DNA of 64,000 nucleotides from Avichristensenella sp031550535 (GTDB lineage Bacteria > Bacillota > Clostridia > Christensenellales > Aristaeellaceae): positions 62,001 through 126,000 of the forward strand of contig JAVBOM010000006.1 of NCBI GenBank assembly GCA_031550535.1, in the 5' to 3' direction. Shown in pieces: positions 41,014 through 49,356 of the stretch. The position numbers were made by a program, and so were the translations under genes. The notes below the pieces were generated by a model that was not told the origin of the DNA, searched no databases, and saw only the letters and a list, made by a program, of their open reading frames with translations. Positions within the stretch are counted from its first letter, which is position 1. Each line of letters opens with the position of its first letter.

Positions 41014-42121
41014 GGCGGACGCGCTCGCGGCGGCCATCCGCGCGTATGACGGCCCGCCCATCCGGCTGATGGAGGTCTGCGGCACGCACACGCACCAGAT
41101 TTCACGGTTCGGGATTCCGTCGCTCCTGCCGGAAAATATTGAACTGATTTCCGGGCCGGGTTGCCCGGTCTGCGTGACGCCCGCCGGATACATTGACCGG
41201 GCGGCGGAGATCGCGACGCGGCCTGGCTGCACGGTGCTCAGCTACGGGGACATGATCCGCGTGCCCGGGAACAAAACGTCGCTGCTCGCGGCAAAGGCCG
41301 CGGGGGGCAGCGTACTGCTGATGTACTCCCCCATGGACGCGCTCCGGCACGCCGCGCGCGAGCCGGACCGGCTGTTTTACGTGACAGCCGTCGGGTTCGA
41401 GACGACGCTGCCGCTGTACGCCCTGCTGGTCAAACGGCTGGCCGAGGAAGGCGTCGAGAACATCCGCCTCCTGCTGGCCGCCCGCGCGCTGCTGCCCGCG
41501 CTTGAGTGGATTTGCGAAAACGATCCGGACATTGACGGCTTTCTCGGCCCCGGGCATGTCAGCGCGATTCTCGGTTCCGGCGCGTATGAATCGGTATGCG
41601 CGCGGTACGGCGTGCCCATGGCGGTGGCGGGGTTTTCGTATGAGCATCTGATCGCCGCGATTGCCAGCTTGATCCGCCAGGTTCGGCGCGGCGTGCCCGG
41701 GACGGCGGCGCGGTTTGGTAAAACCGGGCGACATCAGGGCATTTCGCAAGAAATACCCACCTTGGTGCGCAACCTGTACCCGAGCGCCGTCTCCCGCGAG
41801 GGGAACGCGCAGGCGCGGGCGCTGATCGCTGCGTGCTTCACGCGTGGGCCGTCCGTGTGGCGCGGGCTGGGCGAAATCGCGGGTTCTGGCTACCGGCTCG
41901 CGCCGGAGTTTGCCGCGTTTGACGCGGGATTTTCCGATGGTGAACCGGATGCCTGGGAACCGGAAGGCTGCCTGTGCGGCCAGGTCATCATCGGCCGCGC
42001 GAAACCGTTGGCATGCGGCTTTTTTGGCACAGCCTGCACGCCCGAGCATCCGATCGGCCCGTGCATGGTGTCCAGCGAGGGTACGTGCGGCATTTGGCAC
42101 GCGACGGCAAGAAAGAGGTAG
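41003..42121 (+). CDS. hypD: hydrogenase Fe-CN/CO assembly protein HypD, with in-frame palindromic insert
   Basis: A 372-residue scaffold that builds Fe(CN)2CO. MEVCGTHTHQISR and GPGCPVCVTP hold the essential Cys; GFETTLPLYA, GPGHVSAILG and the C-terminal cluster site (CLCGQVI...CTPEHPIGPCMVSSEGTCG) are all present. Residues about 233-252 (TAARFGKTGRHQGISQEIPT) are encoded by a reversed palindromic element (41700-41759) inserted between IRQVRRGV and LVRNLYPSAVSREGN; relatives have a short loop there. Everything essential remains, so the protein may still work. ATG 41003 overlaps hypC. Confidence 0.9.
   Translation: MTNKADALAAAIRAYDGPPIRLMEVCGTHTHQISRFGIPSLLPENIELISGPGCPVCVTPAGYIDRAAEIATRPGCTVLSYGDMIRVPGNKTSLLAAKAAGGSVLLMYSPMDALRHAAREPDRLFYVTAVGFETTLPLYALLVKRLAEEGVENIRLLLAARALLPALEWICENDPDIDGFLGPGHVSAILGSGAYESVCARYGVPMAVAGFSYEHLIAAIASLIRQVRRGVPGTAARFGKTGRHQGISQEIPTLVRNLYPSAVSREGNAQARALIAACFTRGPSVWRGLGEIAGSGYRLAPEFAAFDAGFSDGEPDAWEPEGCLCGQVIIGRAKPLACGFFGTACTPEHPIGPCMVSSEGTCGIWHATARKR
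41700..41759 (-). repeat. palindromic element family A, in-frame copy inside hypD
   Basis: GACGGCGGCGCGGTTTGGT, AAAACCGGGCGACATCAGGG, CATTTCGCAAGAAATACCCA. Against the intergenic copy at 50559 (reversed) the second stem has changed from GATT/AATC to GGTT/AACC, a compensated pair change. Length 60, a multiple of three. Confidence 0.85.
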
Positions 42122-42341
42122 GGAAGAACGCTGGGACGCTGGCACTTGGATATTGTCGTGCCGCAGGCGGCACGCTGTATCCAAGCGAACCTGCCAAAGG
42201 GATATATCCTTTTAGAATCCCATCATTTCGCCTCACGGCGGGAGGGATTCTATCTATAATTCCCCGTATTCCATCTCGGCACCCTCATCGCCCCCACCTT
42301 CACAAATCCGCGCCACTGAACGGCAAAGGAGAACTGCTCGC
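42122..42341. other. hypD-hypE spacer with two hairpins (one of family B)
   Basis: No gene was seen. CTTGGATA (42145-42152) pairs with TATCCAAG (42178-42185) around GTGCCGC/GCGGCAC. TAGAATCCC (42213-42221) pairs with GGGATTCTA (42244-42252) around CATCATTTCGCCTCACGGCGG, the family B loop. hypE has GCAAAGGAGAACTGCTCGC just before its start. Confidence 0.6.
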
Positions 42342-43331
42342 ATGAAAATCACCACGGCCCACGGCGGCGGCGGCACCTGGATGGATGAGCTGATCCAGGG
42401 CGTCTTTGTCAAGCATTTCGCGAACGAGACGCTCTGCCGGATGGAGGACGCGGCCATCCTCACGCTGCCGCACGGCAAGATCGCCTTCACGACCGATTCG
42501 TTCGTCGTCTCCCCGCTGCTCTTCCCGGGCGGGGACATCGGACGGCTGGCCGTCTGCGGCACGGTGAACGACCTGCTGATGCGGGGCGCCGTGCCGCGCT
42601 ATCTTTCCGCGGGCTTCATCCTGGAGGAGGGGCTGGACACGGACGCGCTGGAGCGGATGGCCGCGTCGATGCGCGCGGCGGCGGACGAGGCGGGCGTCGA
42701 GATCGTCGCGGGCGACACGAAGGTCGTCGAGGGGCGCGGCGGGCTGTACATCAACACGTCCGGCATCGGCGTTGTCGATACGGCGCTGGACATCAGCGCG
42801 CGAAGCGCGAAAGAGGGCGACGCGGTGATCATCAGCGGTGACCTGGGCGACCATCACGCGTGCGTGCTGTCCGCGCGCATGGAAATTGAAAACGGCATCC
42901 AGAGCGACTGCGCGCCCCTGACCGACATGGTGGCGGCGCTCCTGCGCGGCGGCGTGCCCATCCACGCGATGCGCGATATCACGCGCGGCGGGCTGGCGAC
43001 GGTGCTGCACGAGATCGCCACGGCCTCCGGGGTGGAAATCGCGCTGCTGGACAGCGTTCCGCTGGCGAGCGAGCAGGTGCGGGGCTTTTGCGATATTCTG
43101 GGCCTGGACCCGCTGTACATGGGCAACGAGGGCAAAATGGCCCTGATCCTGCCGGAGCGCGACGCGGGGACAGCCGTGGACATCCTGCGCGCGTGCCCCT
43201 ATGGGCAGTCGGCGCGGATCGTCGGCACGGTGCGCCGCGCGGATACGCCGTGCGTCACGATGCGGACGCGCGCGGGCGGCGTCCGGGCGATTGGGCCTCT
43301 GCCGGGCGAGGGGTTGCCGCGGATCTGCTGA
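42342..43331 (+). CDS. hypE: hydrogenase maturation protein HypE
   Basis: A 329-residue PurM-like enzyme that dehydrates the carbamoyl group on its own C-terminal Cys to cyanide. AHGGGGTWMDELIQ at the start, TTDSFVVSPLLFPGGDIG, AGDTKVVEGRGG, and the C-terminal PRIC ending in the acceptor Cys. It completes the hyp set in the order A-B-F-C-D-E. Confidence 0.94.
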   Translation: MKITTAHGGGGTWMDELIQGVFVKHFANETLCRMEDAAILTLPHGKIAFTTDSFVVSPLLFPGGDIGRLAVCGTVNDLLMRGAVPRYLSAGFILEEGLDTDALERMAASMRAAADEAGVEIVAGDTKVVEGRGGLYINTSGIGVVDTALDISARSAKEGDAVIISGDLGDHHACVLSARMEIENGIQSDCAPLTDMVAALLRGGVPIHAMRDITRGGLATVLHEIATASGVEIALLDSVPLASEQVRGFCDILGLDPLYMGNEGKMALILPERDAGTAVDILRACPYGQSARIVGTVRRADTPCVTMRTRAGGVRAIGPLPGEGLPRIC

Positions 43332-44033
43332 CGGGGGTTGGGGTTTATCGTTGTACGCCGCCAGGCGGTCACGGTTTTTCCGTGCGGCTTTGGCGGCGCT
43401 TCCTTTGGGGGGATGTTTTGTGTCGGTGTATCGCACGCTGGTGAACGGATGGCAGATCTGCGCCGCTGCGTGGCGGACGCGCGATGCGCGCCCCTACGGC
43501 GTGTTGCGCAACCGGCAAAGTGCGTCCTGCTCTGCTGCTAGGGCGGTCATTGGCCGTCCGAGCCAGTTTGCCGTGCTCCCCATGCTGCTGTGAAAGGACG
43601 GACGCGCAACCAACTCCGCATCTCCCAGATATGCCATGCAGCCCACGGAGACGTCGCAGACAGCATTTCCAAAAACGCCCAAACATATCACAACGCAACA
43701 CCAAGAACCCTTGAAAAAAGCCCTCCCGCCGTGAGGCGAAACGACGGGCGTCCAGAGGGGATCGAAGCCGCATTCCGCCGGTGGCGGAATCAAATGCGGC
43801 GCAGATCGGTTTTCATACAGAGCGCACATTGTGCGCGACAATATGAAAACCCGGACAAAGGTCCTTTGGCAGGGTCTGGGACGGAGTCCCAGACCCCCCT
43901 CCCCCACGTACACGAAAAAGCGGCGGCGGCAGCTCAAAGGCCATCCGCACGCCGCTTCCCCTCCAGTCCCCTCTCCCCCATGCCGCGCTCGGCCGGCTTT
44001 TCACGGCGCGGCGCTATCGCATGGCCCCGGCGC
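43332..44033. other. 700-bp non-coding stretch with a row of hairpin repeats
   Basis: I see no credible gene; the open frames here have no ribosome sites or family likeness. Structures in order: a family B core (43716-43762, reversed, CCCGCCGTGAGGCGAAA); GCCGCATTCCGCC/GGCGGAATCAAATGCGGC (43767-43800); TTTTCATA...GCGCAC-ATT-GTGCGC...TATGAAAA (43810-43849); GGTCTGGGAC-GGA-GTCCCAGACC (43873-43895), a perfect 10-bp stem. Together they may terminate hypE and the convergent fucosidase operon, and they look like a landing zone of dispersed repeats. Confidence 0.5.
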
Positions 44034-45335
44034 TCACTCGGCCAGCGTCACCGCGATGACGGTATCGACCGGGTCCGGCAAATCGGGCGACTCGCCCAGC
44101 GATACGAACGACAGGTCCGGGTAGTTGCCCGTGATCCAGTTCTTGGCGATGGCAAGCTCCGCGCCGTCGGCCAGCAGCCGCACGCGGGCGATTTTCTCCT
44201 TGTCCAGCCCGGTCAGCGGGATGAAGCCAATCGGGTTGTCGAACACATGATAGTACACCGTGTTCCCACCGCGCGTCACGCGGCCGAACTCCGGCTTGTC
44301 CATGTCCGCCCAGCCGCAGCCGTAGATGCTCCGGCCGTTCTTCTTCATCCAGCGGCCAATTTCCGCGAGCGCGTCCAAGGACCGCTCCGGGATGTTGCCC
44401 CGCGCGTCCGGGCCGACGTTGAGCAGCATGTTGCCGCCCTTGCTGACGCACTCGACCAGCTTCCTGATGAGCATCTCCGGGCTCTTGTAGAAAAAGTCCC
44501 GCTGCGCGTAGCCCCAGTTGCCGTTCATCGTGACACACGCTTCCCACGCGACCGGTTCGCCGTCCGACTTGCGGACGCCGGAAGGCGGGATGATCTGCTC
44601 GGGGCTGACGAAATCGCCGGAGTACACGGCCGGGCTGTCGGTCATCAAGGAACCGAAGCCCTCGCCGCTCGCCTCCAGGCGGTTGTTCAGGATGATGCCC
44701 GGCTGCAACTCCCGCACCATGTTCACCAATTCGGTCGCGCGCCACGCCTCGCCCGTCAGCGGCGGATACGAGAAGTCAAACCACAGCAGGTCGATCTTGC
44801 CGTAGTTCGTCATCAGTTCGCGCACCTGACCGTGCATATAGGCAAGATACCGGTCAAAGTTATGCTCCGCGCCACGGAACGCCTCGTTGTCGCGCTCGGG
44901 GTGCTGGCGGTCGCCAAAGTGCGGATAGTCCGGGTGATGCCAGTCGATGATCGAGTAATAGAACCCGACGGCCAGCCCCTCCGCGCGGAACGCGTCCACA
45001 TACTCGCGGATCAGGTCGCGGCCCGCTTTCGTGTTCGTCGCCTTGTAATCGGTCAGTGCGCTGTCGAACAGGCAGAATCCGTCGTGGTGCTTGGCGGTCA
45101 TCACGACATAGCGCATGCCCGCTTCCTTCGCGGCGCGCGCCCACGCCTTCGGGTCGTAATCGATGGGGTCGAACTCGTCAAAGTACGGCTGGTACGCGTC
45201 GTTCGGTATCCGCTCCACGCTGCGCACCCACTCGCCGCGCGCGGGGATCGCGTACAGCCCCCAGTGAATGAACATGCCGAAGCGCGCGTCCTGGAACCAC
45301 GCCATGCGCCGCTGGTATTCCGCCTTGTCGAACAT
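44034..45335 (-). CDS. alpha-L-fucosidase, GH29 family
   Basis: A 433-residue retaining glycosidase. WFQDARFGMFIHWGLYAIP, YVVMTAKHHDGFCLFDS, YGKIDLLWFDFSYP (the Asp is the expected nucleophile, about residue 197) and GNMLLNVGPDARGNIPE follow the GH29 pattern; a beta-sandwich forms the last 90 residues. No signal peptide, so it acts on imported fucosides. GAGGAGGAAAAT precedes the ATG. It ends the sugar ABC operon, which suggests that operon imports fucosylated oligosaccharides. Confidence 0.9.
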   Translation of the reverse strand: MFDKAEYQRRMAWFQDARFGMFIHWGLYAIPARGEWVRSVERIPNDAYQPYFDEFDPIDYDPKAWARAAKEAGMRYVVMTAKHHDGFCLFDSALTDYKATNTKAGRDLIREYVDAFRAEGLAVGFYYSIIDWHHPDYPHFGDRQHPERDNEAFRGAEHNFDRYLAYMHGQVRELMTNYGKIDLLWFDFSYPPLTGEAWRATELVNMVRELQPGIILNNRLEASGEGFGSLMTDSPAVYSGDFVSPEQIIPPSGVRKSDGEPVAWEACVTMNGNWGYAQRDFFYKSPEMLIRKLVECVSKGGNMLLNVGPDARGNIPERSLDALAEIGRWMKKNGRSIYGCGWADMDKPEFGRVTRGGNTVYYHVFDNPIGFIPLTGLDKEKIARVRLLADGAELAIAKNWITGNYPDLSFVSLGESPDLPDPVDTVIAVTLAE

Positions 45336-45417
45336 ATTTTCCTCCTCGATTGTATGGCAGACATGGGGGCTGTCGCGGCAACTCCGCCGCGACAGCCCCG
45401 CTATCCTTTCCCCAGCC

Positions 45418-47082
45418 TTACTTATACTGCTCGTCGTACGCCTTCTGGAACGCGTCGATCACGGTGCGCAGGCCCTTGGCCTCCAGGTCCTTCAGCCACG
45501 CGTCGTAGTCCGCGTCCACGTCCTTCGCGCCGGTCATGAAGGCGGTCATGCCTTCCTTGATCGCGGTCGCCAGCTCCGTGCGCATCACGGCCATCTCGTC
45601 CGTCTGCTCCGCCGTGAACTTGATCGGCGGGATGCTCATCTCGGGGCGGCCGAACGGCTCGTATTCTTTGGTCACCTGATAGAGCAGCGTCTCCAGACCG
45701 TCGCCACTGTACACGTCGATGTCCGCCGGGGACACCATGCCGAAGCGGTACGCCGCGTCGCGCTTGGAAATGCTCATCTGCACCAGGTGCTGGTTCTGCG
45801 GCTCAACCTCCTGCCACGGGGTGATCTGCTCATAGATCGCCTGAATGCCGTTGATGCCAAGCTGGCCTTCCTCGGCCCATTTCCAGTCCACGCCTTCCTC
45901 ACCATAGTACGAGCGCAGCGAGGCCTCCAGCGTCAGCAGGTAGTCGGCCCACTTGACCGCGATTTCCGGATACTTGCAGCTCGCGGACACGACGTACGAG
46001 TTGCCGCTCACGCTGTCATGCGGCCACACGGGGGTGTTCTGGTAGCCGTCCGGGCCGACCAGCGGCAGGATGGCCGCGTACTCGCGGTAGCGCTCCTCGC
46101 CGAGCTGCGTGAACAGGTTGTAGCCGCCGGGCGCGCAGCCCAGCAGGTTCGCGTCGGCATTCTCGGCGAGCTGCGTCATCTGGATGTCGTCCTGCGTGAA
46201 GCTGCCGTTGTAGTACAGTCCCTCGTCGTACAGCTTGCGCATGTACTTCAGGCCATCGCGCAGCTCCGCCTTGTCAAACGGCACGACGATGTTGCCATCC
46301 TCAACATACAGGCCCATCGAATGCACGTTGGCACCGGTGACGGACGGCTCCAAGCCCACGTCATAGTACGTGAAGCAGTTCAGGATGAAGCGGTCGCCGG
46401 TGGAATACCAGCCGCCCAGGTACGACCCGGCGAACGGGATCTCGTCCTGCTTGCCGTTGCCGTTGGGGTCCTGGTCGCGGAACGCCACGAGCACATCGTA
46501 GAACTCGTCCAGCGTCGTGGGCTGCGCAAGGCCCAGCTTGTCCAGCCACGCCTGGTTCATCCACATCTTGCTGGCCATGGTGCAGTGGTAGCACTCGTTG
46601 ACGTTCGGCATGACATAGATGTTGCCGTCGAGCTGCGTCAGCTTGCCGCGGCTGCCGGGGTACTGCTCAAACACCGCGAGCGTCTCCGGCGCGTTCTGGT
46701 CGATCAGATCGTTCAGCGGCATCAGCATGCCGTCCTTGACGCCGTACTGCTGGATCGCCGTGTTGGTGAAGTCCCCGCCGAAGCCGAAGAACACGTCCGG
46801 ATAATCGCCGGTGGCGAGGATCAGGTTCAGCTTCTCCTGGCGGCTGGCGACCGGAACGGACTCAAACTCGATGTGGACGCCGGTCTGTTCTTCCATCCAC
46901 AGGATGAACGCGTTCGTGTTCCAGTCGACGATCGCAGGATGCTCGGTGACCAGGAACTTGAGCGTCACCGGCTCGCTGACGATCGGCATCACGCCCGGCT
47001 CGGAGATCGTGACCTCCGCCAGGCTGCCGAACGAGAGCAGCGAAAGCATGAGAACCAAGGCGATAGCAAGCAGCTTCTTCAT
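45418..47082 (-). CDS. extracellular sugar-binding protein of an ABC transporter (LplA-like)
   Basis: A 554-residue family 1-type solute-binding protein. The signal peptide (MKKLLAIALVLMLSLLSFGSLA, cut before EVTISEP) has no lipobox Cys, so the protein may be released or held by other means. TLKFLVTEHPAIVDWNTNAFI, TGDYPDVFFGFGGDFTN, DGNIYVMPNVNE and LDKLGLAQPTTLDEFYDVLVAFRDQDPNGNG are typical of large oligosaccharide-binding proteins. AAGGAGGGTATTTCGA precedes the ATG at 47082. It sits between two permeases and the fucosidase. Confidence 0.88.
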   Translation of the reverse strand: MKKLLAIALVLMLSLLSFGSLAEVTISEPGVMPIVSEPVTLKFLVTEHPAIVDWNTNAFILWMEEQTGVHIEFESVPVASRQEKLNLILATGDYPDVFFGFGGDFTNTAIQQYGVKDGMLMPLNDLIDQNAPETLAVFEQYPGSRGKLTQLDGNIYVMPNVNECYHCTMASKMWMNQAWLDKLGLAQPTTLDEFYDVLVAFRDQDPNGNGKQDEIPFAGSYLGGWYSTGDRFILNCFTYYDVGLEPSVTGANVHSMGLYVEDGNIVVPFDKAELRDGLKYMRKLYDEGLYYNGSFTQDDIQMTQLAENADANLLGCAPGGYNLFTQLGEERYREYAAILPLVGPDGYQNTPVWPHDSVSGNSYVVSASCKYPEIAVKWADYLLTLEASLRSYYGEEGVDWKWAEEGQLGINGIQAIYEQITPWQEVEPQNQHLVQMSISKRDAAYRFGMVSPADIDVYSGDGLETLLYQVTKEYEPFGRPEMSIPPIKFTAEQTDEMAVMRTELATAIKEGMTAFMTGAKDVDADYDAWLKDLEAKGLRTVIDAFQKAYDEQYK

Positions 47083-47156
47083 TCGAAATACCCTCCTTGT
47101 AATATGGTTGACGCGCGAGCGCGCAAAACCCCTCGTTACCCCCTTTAGCGAGGCGA

Positions 47157-47203
47157 GGAACCGAAGATTCCGAGCTATAGGAGAATTCCGCAAGGAATTC
47201 TAA
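47157..47203 (-). repeat. palindromic element family A, copy between permease and binding-protein genes
   Basis: GGAACCGAAGATTCCGAGCTATAGG then AGAATTCCGCAAGGAATTCT. The second palindrome is shortened. It overlaps the last codon and stop of the permease gene. Confidence 0.7.
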
Positions 47204-48108
47204 CCTTTCACCGAGCCGATCATGATGCCCTTGACGAAGAACTTCTGCACGAACGGATACAGCACGAGCAGCGGCGCGCTGGCGATGACGATGACCGCGT
47301 ACTTCAGCAGGTTTTGCAGCCCCTTGCGCATCGCCATGTCGCGCACGTCGCGCGCCATGGACGCCTCCGTGCTGTTCAATATCAGGATGTTCCGCAGCGC
47401 GATCTGCAGCGGGTACAGCTCTTTTTTCGACAGGTAGATGAACGCGTCAAAGTACGAGTTCCAGATGCCGACCGCGCAGTACAGCCCGATGACCGCGATG
47501 ATCGGCCCGGAGAGCGGAATTGTGATGCGCATCAGCATGCCGGGCACGGAGCAGCCGTCCAGCGACGCGGACTCGTACAGGTCCTCCGGGATGGTGGATT
47601 GCAGGAACGAGCGCGCCAGCATTACGTACCATGCGCTCATCGCGCCCGGCAGCACCATGACCCAGACGGTGTTCAATATGCGGAGCTCTTTCATCAGCAA
47701 ATAGTTCGGGATCAGGCCGCCGTTGAAGAACATGGTGAACAGCACGAGGCCGCCGACGACGTTTCGGCCGAAGAAATCCTTGCGCGACAGGCAGAACGCG
47801 CAGAGCATCGTCATCACGATGTTCAGCGATGTGCCCAGCGCCATATAGATGAAAGAATTGCGGTAGCCGAGCATGATCTGGTCGTTCTTGAACACCGTTT
47901 CATATGCGATCAGCGTCGGCTCCTTCGGCAGAAACACGACACGGCCGCTCATCACGGCGCTGACGGACGAGAACGACGCGCTGACGACGTAGATCAGCGG
48001 ATACGCGACGAGCACGAACGCGATCAGGAGCAGGATGGTCGAACAGATATCAAACACGTTGTCCGACCAACGCTGGCGGATATGGCGGGGTTTTTTGACG
48101 TTTATCAT
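47200..48108 (-). CDS. carbohydrate ABC transporter permease (LplC/YtcP-like)
   Basis: A 302-residue inner-membrane permease with six segments. The EAA loop that contacts the ATPase is EDLYESASLDGCSVPGMLMRITIPLSGPI. The start at 48108 follows GAGGAGGAACTGAGC; the longer frame is not coding. It pairs with the next permease. No ATPase is encoded here, so a shared MsmX-type ATPase elsewhere is likely. Confidence 0.92.
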   Translation of the reverse strand: MINVKKPRHIRQRWSDNVFDICSTILLLIAFVLVAYPLIYVVSASFSSVSAVMSGRVVFLPKEPTLIAYETVFKNDQIMLGYRNSFIYMALGTSLNIVMTMLCAFCLSRKDFFGRNVVGGLVLFTMFFNGGLIPNYLLMKELRILNTVWVMVLPGAMSAWYVMLARSFLQSTIPEDLYESASLDGCSVPGMLMRITIPLSGPIIAVIGLYCAVGIWNSYFDAFIYLSKKELYPLQIALRNILILNSTEASMARDVRDMAMRKGLQNLLKYAVIVIASAPLLVLYPFVQKFFVKGIMIGSVKG

Positions 48109-48125
48109 GCTCAGTTCCTCCTCAT

Positions 48126-48181
48126 CATGGTGCGGAACCGAAGATTCCGCGCCATTTGGGGATTCCGCAAGGAATCCCCTA
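48126..48181 (-). repeat. palindromic element family A, copy between the two permease genes
   Basis: ATGGTGCGGAACCGAAGATT, CCGCGCCATTTGGGGATT, CCGCAAGGAATCCCCT. It ends 2 bp from the stop of the upstream permease gene. Confidence 0.8.
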
Positions 48182-48182
48182 C

Positions 48183-49148
48183 CTACCATAAGCCCGTGCC
48201 GGTCGCGCGGCGGGCGACGAAATTGCACAGCCCCAGCATGACCAGGTTCACCAGCGAGTTGAACAGGCCCACGGCCGTGGAGAATGAGAAGTTGCCGCTC
48301 TGCAGGCCGATTTTGTACACGTAGGTGGAGAGCACCTCGCTGACGCTGTTGTTGATGCTGTTTTGCATGAGGTAAATTTTCTCGAACCCCACGCTGAGAA
48401 TGGAGCCGGTGTTCAGGATGAACAGCGTGATGATGGTGGGCAGAATGCCCGGCAGGTCGATGTTCCAGATGCGCTGCCACTTGTTCGCGCCGTCCACCAA
48501 CGCCGCGTCGTACAGCTCCGTGTTGATGCCGGACAGCGCCGCCAGGTATACGACGGCGGAATAGCCGGTCGTCTGCCAGACGCCGGTCCACACATACAGG
48601 TGGCGGAAGTACTTGGCCTCCCCCATCACGTTGACGGACTTGCCGCCCATGGCCTGGATCATATGGTTGACGATGCCGGTGGTCGGGTCCGTGAACTGCA
48701 TAATCATCGACACCAGCACGACGGTGGAGATGAAGTACGGCATGTAGGTGACGAGCTGCACGGTCTTGCGGAAGGAGCGGCTGCGGGCCTCATTCAGGCA
48801 GATGGCCAGAATGATGGGGATGGGAAACCCCGCGAGCAGCGAATATAGCGAAATGATGAACGTATTGCCAATGACGGTGTTCCGGGACGACGCCTCCCAG
48901 AACATTCTGAAATACTTCAGACCCACCCACGGGCTGCCGAGGATGCCCTTGCTGGCGGAGAAGTCGCGGAAGGCTATTTGGACGCCATACATGGGATAAT
49001 AGCGGAAAACGAGCAAATACACGAGTGGAAGCAGGATCAGGCCATAATAAGGCAGGCTCTTTCGAACGCGTTTCTGGGTATGGGTCCAACTGTAGCGGGA
49101 CACAGCATTCCCGTGGGGGCCATGGAGGCGCGGAGCCGGATCGGTCAT
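48183..49148 (-). CDS. carbohydrate ABC transporter permease (LplB/YteP-like)
   Basis: A 321-residue permease with six segments; the EAA loop is ELYDAALVDGANKWQRIWNIDLPGILPT. MYGVQIAFRDFSASKGI is typical of LplB. The ATG at 49148 follows GGGAGTGGCCGCTTG; a TTG one codon upstream is also in frame. First gene of the operon, 37 bp from the -10 promoter element. Confidence 0.92.
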   Translation of the reverse strand: MTDPAPRLHGPHGNAVSRYSWTHTQKRVRKSLPYYGLILLPLVYLLVFRYYPMYGVQIAFRDFSASKGILGSPWVGLKYFRMFWEASSRNTVIGNTFIISLYSLLAGFPIPIILAICLNEARSRSFRKTVQLVTYMPYFISTVVLVSMIMQFTDPTTGIVNHMIQAMGGKSVNVMGEAKYFRHLYVWTGVWQTTGYSAVVYLAALSGINTELYDAALVDGANKWQRIWNIDLPGILPTIITLFILNTGSILSVGFEKIYLMQNSINNSVSEVLSTYVYKIGLQSGNFSFSTAVGLFNSLVNLVMLGLCNFVARRATGTGLW

Positions 49149-49184
49149 CAAGCGGCCACTCCCGTCTGCTTACTTTGTAATCTC

Positions 49185-49213
49185 ATATTAGCAATTTTTG
49201 TGTCATCTGTCAA
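49185..49213 (-). promoter_or_regulatory. sigma-A promoter of the sugar ABC/fucosidase operon
   Basis: Minus strand: -35 TTGACA (49213-49208), 17-bp spacer, -10 TAATAT (49190-49185). Near-consensus. The AT-rich block 49150-49320 would also hold any operator of the neighbouring ROK regulator; no clear palindrome was picked. Confidence 0.85.
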
Positions 49214-49356
49214 CCAACCATATTGCGTTTTATACATTTCTTTTTGCTTATTAGATTTAAAGCGTCTTTCATAAACTGATGTTAGCATCTCGGTTGACAA
49301 ACCCGCATTCTTGCCTGTACAATGCAGGAAACCCGCCAGAGAGACGGTTTCGCGCG

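Noticed and set aside
43332..43593. Short plus-strand open frames after hypE
   Set aside because: They lack ribosome sites and family likeness, and the DNA is filled with inverted repeats.
49294..49323. Plus-strand promoter TTGACA-N18-TACAAT
   Set aside because: It points into the 3' end of the ROK gene, antisense to it, with no plus-strand gene; probably chance in an AT-rich patch or minor antisense.
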